A stretch of 5,302 bases of DNA from Clostridia bacterium (GTDB lineage Bacteria; Bacillota; Clostridia; UMGS1810): the NCBI GenBank assembly GCA_017549745.1, contig JAFYUA010000260.1:1-5302 (forward strand). The letters are read 5' to 3'. Below are positions 1-5,302 of this stretch, piece after piece (the first letter of the stretch is position 1; each line of letters opens with the position of its first letter). The position numbers and the translations under genes are program-made. The notes under the pieces were generated by a model. That model searched no databases, was not told the origin of the DNA, and was given only the letters and a program-made list of their open reading frames with translations.

Positions 1-1428
1 AAAACGCTTGACCAGATATATGACTTGTTTGCAGTAAGAATTATCACTGACAGCGTGAGTGATTGTTATGCAGCGCTTGGTGCAGCACATGAGCTCTATA
101 AGCCTATGCCCGGCAGATTCAAAGACTATATTGCAATGCCCAAGCCAAACATGTATCAGTCACTTCACACCACTGTTATAGGTAACGAAGGTATACCCTT
201 TGAAATTCAGATACGAACAAAGGAAATGCACGACATTGCAGAAAACGGTGTTTGTGCTCATTGGAAATACAAAGAAGGCAAGAGCGCTCCTTCAAACGGT
301 GACCTCGAGCAGAAATTCCAGTGGATAAAGCAGCTCCTTGAAATACAACAGGACTCCAAAGATGAAGAGGAATTTTTGCAGGCTCTTCGTATTGATATGT
401 TCACTGACCAGGTTTTTGTATTTTCGCCCAAAGGTGATGTGCTGAGCTTTCCTGCTGGAGCAACACCTATAGATTTTGCCTTTAGTATTCACAGTGCCGT
501 TGGTTGCAAAATGCAGGGCGCGAAAGTAAACGGCAAAATTGTAAACCTGGATTATCAGCTTCAAAATGGTGACATTGTAGAAATAATCACATCTTCTGCC
601 ATACATGGCCCAAGCCGTGATTGGCTGAAAATTGTAAAAACGAGCCAAGCCAGAAACAAAATCCACCAGTGGTTCAAAAAGGAAAATCGCGATGAGAATA
701 TCGTCAAAGGCAAAGATATGCTCGAAAAAGAAATCAAGCGTCAGGGATATGGCGCTTTGGGTCTCACTTCGCCGGAGTATATTGAAATGCTTGTAAAACG
801 ATATGGTTTTGCTTGCACTGATGATTTGTATTCCAACATCGGCTATGGCGGAGTTCAGTTAAATAATGTAATTACCAAACTCAAAGACGAATACAAAAAG
901 AAAAACACTAACCCCGAGAAAAAACTTTTGGAAATCACTGCCGAAAATAACAAGAAAAGCGGGAAAAGCTCTTCATCGAGTGGCGTAATCGTAATGGGCG
1001 TTGACAACTGCCTTATAAGATATTCAGGCTGTTGTAACCCTGTGCCGGGTGATAAAATCGTTGGATATATCACAAGAGGTCGCGGTGTATCAATTCACAG
1101 GCAGGATTGTGTCAACATCTCAGCATTATACACCGACGACGAAGAAAAAAAGAGATTGATAGATGTGTTCTGGGAAGATTGCAAAGAAGATTTCTATCTT
1201 GCGCATCTTAAAATCGTTGGTTCTGACAGAAGCGGTCTTCTCATTGATGTGGCAAATGCAATAAGCGATTCCAAGGTCAATCTCAAAACTCTCAATGCCA
1301 GAACAACAAAAGATGCTATGGCAATAATCGAAGCAAGCATTGAAATCCGTAATACCACTCAGCTTGACAATCTCATTACCAAGCTCAATAACATAAAAGA
1401 TGTTGTTGAAGTAACAAGAAATCATTAA
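1..1428 (+). CDS. rel: Bifunctional (p)ppGpp synthetase/hydrolase of the RelA/SpoT (Rel) family, N-terminus outside window
   Basis: Long RelA/SpoT homologue that makes, and probably also degrades, the stringent-response alarmone (p)ppGpp in the cytosol; long members of the family are ribosome-associated. The frame is open from base 1 and gives 475 residues; about 250 N-terminal residues, including the HD hydrolase domain, lie upstream. A TTG at 25 is an internal Leu of the YDLFAVRII motif, not a start. Seen in order (window codon numbers): rest of the synthetase domain with D8, RFKD at 39-42 and EIQIRT at 68-73 (D8 and E68 match known catalytic acidic positions); TGS domain about 133-198; helical region; a Ser-rich linker; the Zn-finger-like segment with a Cys pair at 344-345 in CCNPVPGD; and a C-terminal ACT domain from about 398. 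RFKD, rather than the EXDD of monofunctional RelA, points to a bifunctional Rel; the hydrolase half cannot be checked here. First visible gene of a three-gene unit; its stop overlaps the next gene's ribosome binding site. Confidence 0.97.
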   Translation, partial: KTLDQIYDLFAVRIITDSVSDCYAALGAAHELYKPMPGRFKDYIAMPKPNMYQSLHTTVIGNEGIPFEIQIRTKEMHDIAENGVCAHWKYKEGKSAPSNGDLEQKFQWIKQLLEIQQDSKDEEEFLQALRIDMFTDQVFVFSPKGDVLSFPAGATPIDFAFSIHSAVGCKMQGAKVNGKIVNLDYQLQNGDIVEIITSSAIHGPSRDWLKIVKTSQARNKIHQWFKKENRDENIVKGKDMLEKEIKRQGYGALGLTSPEYIEMLVKRYGFACTDDLYSNIGYGGVQLNNVITKLKDEYKKKNTNPEKKLLEITAENNKKSGKSSSSSGVIVMGVDNCLIRYSGCCNPVPGDKIVGYITRGRGVSIHRQDCVNISALYTDDEEKKRLIDVFWEDCKEDFYLAHLKIVGSDRSGLLIDVANAISDSKVNLKTLNARTTKDAMAIIEASIEIRNTTQLDNLITKLNNIKDVVEVTRNH

Positions 1429-1432
1429 GGAG
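1427..1432 (+). promoter_or_regulatory. Ribosome binding site of the metallo-hydrolase gene
   Basis: AAGGAG lies 6 bases before the ATG at 1439 and shares its first two bases with the TAA stop of rel. This strong Shine-Dalgarno supports that start and suggests translation of the hydrolase is coupled to termination on rel. Confidence 0.85.
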
Positions 1433-1438
1433 TTTTTA

Positions 1439-2059
1439 ATGAAAATAGAACGATTAGTGTTGGGCATGCTCCACACAAACTGTTATATAGTCTATGATGA
1501 ACAAAGCAAAGAAGCTATCATAATAGACCCTGCAGATTCATATCCCAAAATCAAGGCTAAAATCCTCGAATTAGATCTACAGGTGAAATATGTTATACTC
1601 ACCCACGCCCACAGCGACCATATAGGTGCGCTGGATCAGCTTGCGGATGACACCGGAGCACTTGTGTGTATTGGTGCAGATGATGCAACTATTCTCAATG
1701 ATGGCGAGTTAAACTTGTGCAGTTATTTGGGAAATAGCTGTCCAACAAGCAAAGCCGATGTGCTTATAAATGATGGTGATAGTCTTAGCCTTTCTCAAAA
1801 CACAATCAAGTTCATCACTACCCCCGGTCATACCAAAGGCAGCATATCAATCGTTTTTGATGATGCTGTAATTTCAGGTGATACATTGTTTTTTGAATCG
1901 ATTGGCAGAACCGACTTTCCCACAAGTGACACTGTAGCAATCTTTAATTCAATAAAAAATAAGCTATACGCTTTAGACAGAGAGACTACAGTTTATCCTG
2001 GTCATGGCGAACCCACATCAATCGGTCACGAAATAGATAACAACCCTTTTGTATGGTGA
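1439..2059 (+). CDS. MBL-fold metallo-hydrolase, short glyoxalase II-like (YcbL/GloB2 type)
   Basis: Complete 206-residue cytosolic metallo-beta-lactamase-fold hydrolase with no signal peptide or membrane segment. All expected dinuclear metal ligands are visible: the HxHxDH motif as H56, H58, D60 and H61 (THAHSDHIGALD), H131 in PGHTKGS, the bridging D148 in SGDTLF, and H189 in PGHGEPT. The N-terminal TNCYIV and the FESIGRTD stretch are typical of the glyoxalase II-like subgroup. At about 200 residues it lacks the C-terminal helical substrate-binding domain of classical glyoxalase II (about 250 residues), so it matches the short GloB2/YcbL type. Thioester hydrolysis, such as of S-lactoylglutathione, is the family's usual annotation, but the true substrate is unknown, and clostridia often lack glutathione. 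It sits 10 bases after rel and 4 bases before the HemZ-type gene, probably in the same transcript. Fold and metal site are certain; substrate is not. Confidence 0.93.
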   Translation: MKIERLVLGMLHTNCYIVYDEQSKEAIIIDPADSYPKIKAKILELDLQVKYVILTHAHSDHIGALDQLADDTGALVCIGADDATILNDGELNLCSYLGNSCPTSKADVLINDGDSLSLSQNTIKFITTPGHTKGSISIVFDDAVISGDTLFFESIGRTDFPTSDTVAIFNSIKNKLYALDRETTVYPGHGEPTSIGHEIDNNPFVW

Positions 2060-2063
2060 TAGC

Positions 2064-3500
2064 ATGAAAGTCATAGTTAACAACTTAAATGAAGAATACG
2101 CTCTCAGAGAAATCATTAATGCATATTTTCCAAAAAGCAAAATTGAATATGTTTTAAAAAAATCGGATAGCGAAGACTATATAGAGGTTTCATATTCTTT
2201 ATGCAATGACAAACATGTGTTCGTTTGTGAAGCTTCATTGAACAACAAAAAATGCAAATCACAAAACGAAGTGTCTGAATACAACAAAAATGCACTGAAA
2301 AAAGCTGTGTCAGATACTTTGAAAAGTGCCACGGGCATACACTTGCCCTGGGGGCTTCTCACAGGTATCCGCCCATCAAAAATCATCCGTGAGCTAAAAG
2401 AATCGGTCAAAGAATGCGACCCTGTTTCATATCTTACGAAGGTATATGAAGCAGACGAATCAAAAGCAATTCTTGCAGCAGAAGTGGAGAATAACGAATC
2501 GCAATACATAAAAACAAGATACAAAGATGGCATAAGCCTGTATATTGGCATACCATTTTGTCCGTCACGCTGTCTATATTGCTCGTTTACTTCACAATCA
2601 TTGGCGTTTTCCAATAAGCTCACAGAGCCATATGTTGAAGCTTTGAAAAAGGAAATGCACGAGATTTCCAAAACTCCTTATATAAAATCAAGGAAAATAG
2701 AAACAGTGTATTTTGGAGGCGGTACTCCTTCTGCACTGTCAAGCACTCAGATTGATGACATATTAAACACGCTTTTTCGTTTTTTCGATTTGAGCGTGGC
2801 AAAAGAAATAACCTTTGAGGCGGGACGCCCTGACACTATTTCCAAGGAAAAATTAGATGTGCTTCAAAAATATGGAATCACAAGAATTTGCATCAATCCG
2901 CAAACACTCAATGACTCCACCTTAAAACTGATTGGCAGAAGACACTCTGCCGATGATTTCATAAGCTCATACAATCTGGCAAGACAATGCGGATTCACAC
3001 ACATCAACTGTGATATCATAGCAGGTCTGCCAGGTGAAACAGAATCGGAGTTTGCCAATACTCTTTCGACGCTGAAAAACTTAAACCCCGAGAGCATTAC
3101 AGTGCACACTATGAGCATAAAACACGGCTCATATCTTGATATGAATTATGATATGTATTCTCTTGCGGCAGCATCTACCGTCAATAACATGCTCGATATG
3201 GCATATGACACATTAAAATCCATGGAAAAAATCCCCTATTATATGTACAGGCAAAAAAACATGCTTGGCAACCTTGAAAACATCGGCTATTGCACCCCAG
3301 GGCACGAATGTCTGTACAACATATACATAATGGAGGAAGTTCAATCAATAATAGCTCTTGGGGGCGGAGGCTCAACAAAGCTTGTGAAAGACGATATGAT
3401 AGAGCGCGTGTTTAATGTAAAAGAAGTGTCGGAATATATAAACAGAATTGACGAAATGATAAGCAGAAAAAAACAACTTTTTGAAGCCTTTGAATTCTAA
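2064..3500 (+). CDS. hemZ: HemZ-family radical SAM protein (coproporphyrinogen III oxidase-like)
   Basis: Complete 478-residue radical SAM protein of the HemN/HemZ lineage, cytosolic. The family is annotated as oxygen-independent coproporphyrinogen III dehydrogenase (coproporphyrinogen to protoporphyrinogen by two decarboxylations), but activity is poorly established for HemZ members. Seen: a long N-terminal region with the HemZ-like segment PWGLLTGIRP at 95-104; the [4Fe-4S]/SAM motif CX3CX2C at C166, C170 and C173 (IPFCPSRCLYC), with Ser next and no HemN-type fourth Cys; the SAM-binding GGGTP at 218-222; and a C-terminal part with YMYRQKN at 393-399 and two further Cys, C410 and C416. I chose the ATG at 2064, 4 bases after the hydrolase stop, with a weak GGTGAT upstream. 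A TTG at 2049 would add five residues and overlap the hydrolase by 11 bases; it is less likely. Last gene of the rel unit, closed by the hairpin at 3508. Confidence 0.9.
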   Translation: MKVIVNNLNEEYALREIINAYFPKSKIEYVLKKSDSEDYIEVSYSLCNDKHVFVCEASLNNKKCKSQNEVSEYNKNALKKAVSDTLKSATGIHLPWGLLTGIRPSKIIRELKESVKECDPVSYLTKVYEADESKAILAAEVENNESQYIKTRYKDGISLYIGIPFCPSRCLYCSFTSQSLAFSNKLTEPYVEALKKEMHEISKTPYIKSRKIETVYFGGGTPSALSSTQIDDILNTLFRFFDLSVAKEITFEAGRPDTISKEKLDVLQKYGITRICINPQTLNDSTLKLIGRRHSADDFISSYNLARQCGFTHINCDIIAGLPGETESEFANTLSTLKNLNPESITVHTMSIKHGSYLDMNYDMYSLAAASTVNNMLDMAYDTLKSMEKIPYYMYRQKNMLGNLENIGYCTPGHECLYNIYIMEEVQSIIALGGGGSTKLVKDDMIERVFNVKEVSEYINRIDEMISRKKQLFEAFEF

Positions 3501-3507
3501 ATTTCTG

Positions 3508-3558
3508 TATACAAACAAACTGACTTCGTGATTCTAACGAAGTCAGTTTGTTTGTATA
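3508..3558. terminator. Probable bidirectional terminator, 22-bp perfect hairpin
   Basis: Arms 3508-3529 and 3537-3558 are perfect inverted complements of 22 bases around a 7-base loop (GATTCTA). The inner stem (CTGACTTCGT) is the more GC-rich part. The outer stem is ACAAACAAAC on the left and GTTTGTTTGT on the right, so an RNA from either strand ends in a T-rich, though G-interrupted, tract. It starts 7 bases after the HemZ-type gene stop and lies 34 bases past the 3' end of the convergent regulator gene, the usual place for a shared two-way terminator. The T tract is not a clean run, so strength is uncertain. Confidence 0.85.
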
Positions 3559-3592
3559 TTATTCAATATTTTCTGCCAAACGGAAAACTTTT

Positions 3593-4573
3593 TTATTTGT
3601 GGTTTTCGATAACTTTTTTCAGCATATTATAAAAATCATTTTTCACACTGACAGGTGCCACAATGGCAGCTCTGCCGCCAAGGGATGCAATCCAGCCAAA
3701 GAATTGCTGACTCACAGAAATTTTTGTTTTGACAGTGAAGCTGCTTTCATCTTCTTTATGCAAAGTGATATCAGTGCCGAAGCGATCGAGAACGACATTG
3801 ATAAGAGAATTGTCAAAGCGGATGGTGACAAGTTCTTCTTCGCCCGAATACATCGAAAACATCTTTCGTGAATAATGCGCCGGGTCAAATCCATCATCGG
3901 GTATATCACGCACACAAGCAGAAATTGAGATATTCTCCATGCGGTCTACTCTGTAATGAACAAGTGCATTGTGGCGGGAATTGTAGGTTACAAGATAATA
4001 GTTCTCGTCATCCCACATAAGCGACAAAGGAGATTCGGAATATAGTGCACCATCTTTGCGATATTTTTTCTCTTTGCTGAGTGAATAATCGAAATACTTG
4101 AAAGTTATCTGACGATTTGCTGAGATAGCTTCGTGGATTTTGTCAACATTATAAAAAATTTGCTCATTTGAAGTCTTAACCCTATTTGATGCATAAACCT
4201 GAGTGTTAAGATTGTGAGCATTATGACGACTTGTGAGTTGTTCAATTTTGGCAATGAGCTGAGCTGTCTTTTTGGGTGTGATGAAGCGAGCAGACTCTAC
4301 CGCATCAATAAGCAGCTTCAGTTCAGCTATCTCAAAGCTTCCCGAAGCATTAAAATAGCCGGGAATCCTGCCATCGGTGCGGCAAATATCGAGCCCAAAA
4401 AGATTGAGATTTTCAAAATCATCATAAAGGCTCTTACGCTCTGCACTGATGCCATATGAAGCAAGCTCGGCTATTATTTCTGACATCGTCATTGGATGGT
4501 TTTCGTCGGTATTCTCAGTGAAAATTTTGGCAAGATAAAGAATTTTGAGCTTTTGATTGGATTGTTTGGGCAT
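3593..4573 (-). CDS. WYL-domain transcriptional regulator (HTH-WYL-WCX, YafY-like)
   Basis: Complete 326-residue predicted DNA-binding regulator. Seen: an N-terminal winged helix-turn-helix of the HTH_11/DeoR type about residues 8-65 (MTMSEIIAELASYGIS followed by RKSLYDDF); a linker region about 75-135; a WYL domain about 138-215, where the name-giving motif reads NYYLV at 191-195 followed by YRVDRM at 207-212; and a C-terminal WCX-like extension about 245-320 (VTIRFDNSLINVVLDRFG, then FTVKTKISVSQQFFGWIASLGG). WYL domains are thought to sense ligands, in some proteins nucleic acids or nucleotides; the ligand and target here are unknown. The ATG at 4573 has an AAGGAT Shine-Dalgarno upstream. 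It lies downstream of ackA on the same strand and converges on the HemZ-type gene. It could be autoregulatory or act elsewhere. No nearby defence genes are visible. Domain assignment is firm; the role is open. Confidence 0.92.
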   Translation of the reverse strand: MPKQSNQKLKILYLAKIFTENTDENHPMTMSEIIAELASYGISAERKSLYDDFENLNLFGLDICRTDGRIPGYFNASGSFEIAELKLLIDAVESARFITPKKTAQLIAKIEQLTSRHNAHNLNTQVYASNRVKTSNEQIFYNVDKIHEAISANRQITFKYFDYSLSKEKKYRKDGALYSESPLSLMWDDENYYLVTYNSRHNALVHYRVDRMENISISACVRDIPDDGFDPAHYSRKMFSMYSGEEELVTIRFDNSLINVVLDRFGTDITLHKEDESSFTVKTKISVSQQFFGWIASLGGRAAIVAPVSVKNDFYNMLKKVIENHK

Positions 4574-4582
4574 ATGTATTCA

Positions 4583-4588
4583 TCCTTA
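4583..4588 (-). promoter_or_regulatory. Ribosome binding site of the WYL regulator gene
   Basis: On the minus strand the sequence reads AAGGATGAATACATATG, with a Shine-Dalgarno-like AAGGAT 9 bases before the ATG whose first base is 4573. This supports the chosen start; no closer upstream ATG in frame competes. Confidence 0.65.
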
Positions 4589-4603
4589 TATAGAATAAAC
4601 GAA

Positions 4604-4625
4604 CGGGCGGATATAAATCCGCCCG
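4604..4625 (-). terminator. Hairpin downstream of ackA, probable terminator or attenuator
   Basis: Arms 4604-4612 and 4617-4625 (CGGGCGGAT and ATCCGCCCG) pair perfectly over 9 bases, seven of them G or C, around an ATAA loop. On the minus strand the stem starts 11 bases after the ackA stop and is followed by the moderately T-rich TTCGTTTATTCTATATAA. It is therefore a plausible intrinsic terminator for ackA. Because the WYL gene starts only 30 bases beyond it, it may be a partial terminator allowing read-through. The weak T tract keeps confidence moderate. Confidence 0.7.
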
Positions 4626-4636
4626 CATGGTGAAAC

Positions 4637-5302
4637 TTATTTTACAAGTGCTGCAGTGTCTTTAGCAATCATAAGTTCTTCATTTGTAGGAATTACAAGA
4701 GTTCTTACAGTTGCATCAGGAGCTGAGATGTCTTTCTCTTCGCCTCTGATTTTATTGAGTTCAGGGTCGATTTTAATGCCCATGAAGCCAAGCTTTTCAG
4801 TAACTTGACCTCTTGTGAGAGCTGTGTTTTCACCAACACCTGCAGTGAACACAACAGCATCAACACCGCCCATTGCAGCAGCATATGCACCAATGTATTT
4901 TGTTACGCCATAGGCAAACATTTCGAGTGCAAGAGCTGATTTTGGGTTGGTGTCCATGGAGCCTTCGAGGTCACGGAAGTCTGAGCTGAGCTCGCTTATA
5001 CCAAACACGCCCGACTGCTTGTTGAGAAGGTCATTAACCTCTTTGGCAGAAAGGTTTTCTTTTTCCATGATGAAGTTAACAATGGCGGGGTCGATGTCAC
5101 CTGAGCGAGTGCCCATAGGAACGCCTGCAAGGGGTGTGAAGCCCATGGAAGTGTCCACAGATTTGCCGCAATCTACCGCAGCAATTGAAGAACCATTGCC
5201 AAGGTGGCAAGTGATAATCTTGAGTTCTTCAAGAGGTTTGCCGAGCATAGCCGCAGCTCTTTCGGAAACAAAACGATGACTTGTGCCATGGAAACCATAT
5301 CT
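4637..5302 (-). CDS. ackA: Acetate kinase, C-terminal part, N-terminus outside window
   Basis: C-terminal 221 residues of acetate kinase, the cytosolic enzyme that converts acetyl phosphate and ADP to acetate and ATP; normally it follows phosphotransacetylase in fermentative acetate production. The frame stays open to the window edge (RYGFHGTSH at codons 1-9), so the Met at 5248 is internal; about 175 of some 400 residues are missing. Seen (window codons): HGTSH at 5-9, phosphate-binding LGNGSS at 34-39, MGTRSGDIDP with R66, FTAGVGENT of the nucleotide site at 152-160, and TNEELMIA near the C-terminus. By spacing, H5, N36 and R66 match residues 180, 211 and 241 of the Methanosarcina thermophila enzyme, and a glutamate of the NEE motif its E384, so the visible active-site part is intact. 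A hairpin follows the stop, then the WYL regulator gene on the same strand. Whether pta lies upstream cannot be seen. Confidence 0.97.
   Translation of the reverse strand, partial: RYGFHGTSHRFVSERAAAMLGKPLEELKIITCHLGNGSSIAAVDCGKSVDTSMGFTPLAGVPMGTRSGDIDPAIVNFIMEKENLSAKEVNDLLNKQSGVFGISELSSDFRDLEGSMDTNPKSALALEMFAYGVTKYIGAYAAAMGGVDAVVFTAGVGENTALTRGQVTEKLGFMGIKIDPELNKIRGEEKDISAPDATVRTLVIPTNEELMIAKDTAALVK

Noticed and set aside
25..27. TTG as the start codon of the rel reading frame
   Set aside because: The frame is open to base 1 and the upstream codons (KTLDQIYD) continue the conserved synthetase domain, so this is an internal Leu.
2049..2051. TTG start for the HemZ-type gene, overlapping the hydrolase by 11 bases
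   Set aside because: The ATG at 2064 is a better codon, lies 4 bases after the previous stop, and the extra residues (MYGDS) add nothing recognisable.
2177..2671. 164-residue minus-strand open frame opposite the HemZ-type gene
   Set aside because: It overlaps the conserved HemZ region and the radical SAM Cys motif on the other strand, with no recognisable motif of its own.
3508..3558. The 22-bp inverted repeat as a mobile-element end or small MITE
   Set aside because: There is no flanking target duplication, no transposase and no second copy in the window; its position between convergent genes fits a terminator better.
3548..3871. 107-residue plus-strand open frame after the terminator
   Set aside because: It starts inside the terminator stem and runs antisense to the clearly recognisable C-terminus of the WYL regulator; no Shine-Dalgarno or domain supports it.
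4574..4603. TATATA box before the WYL gene as a minus-strand -10 promoter element
   Set aside because: It would place the transcript start on or next to the Shine-Dalgarno, and no good -35 lies at the right distance upstream.
4947..5279. 110-residue plus-strand open frame opposite acetate kinase
   Set aside because: It is antisense to a strongly conserved part of ackA, has no family resemblance, and is explained by the complementary codon pattern.

Overview
This window is an ordinary core-genome segment of a low-to-moderate GC Firmicute, most likely a strictly anaerobic member of the Clostridia (possibly a gut Oscillospirales/Ruminococcaceae type). The taxonomic guess rests on gene content and order (rel, metallo-beta-lactamase hydrolase, HemZ-type radical SAM protein; acetate kinase; WYL regulator), on the AAGGAG-type ribosome binding sites and on the protein sequences. 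No marker gene in the window settles it.

Left half, plus strand (1-3500): three tightly packed genes that look like one operon. The first is the C-terminal two thirds of a long RelA/SpoT (Rel) protein, cut by the window edge, with synthetase, TGS, helical, Zn-finger-like and ACT regions. Ten bases later comes a short, complete glyoxalase-II-like metallo-beta-lactamase hydrolase. Four bases after that comes a complete HemZ-family radical SAM protein. The unit ends at a 22-bp perfect inverted repeat (3508-3558), which also lies at the 3' end of the opposing gene and probably terminates both strands.

Right half, minus strand (3593-5302): a complete WYL-domain transcriptional regulator, and upstream of it on the same strand the C-terminal 221 residues of acetate kinase (AckA), cut by the right edge. 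A GC-rich 9-bp hairpin lies in the 63-base gap between them and probably ends or attenuates the ackA transcript.

Functionally, Rel sets (p)ppGpp levels under starvation, HemZ is annotated as an oxygen-independent porphyrin enzyme, AckA makes ATP from acetyl phosphate in fermentation, and the hydrolase and the WYL regulator have unknown targets. All reading frames look intact. I see no mobile element, CRISPR array, tRNA, rRNA or riboswitch, and no gene-free stretch over 300 bases (the longest is 92 bases). I found no convincing undescribed system; the findings are modest points about synteny, a HemZ of doubtful function, the regulator and the two hairpins.
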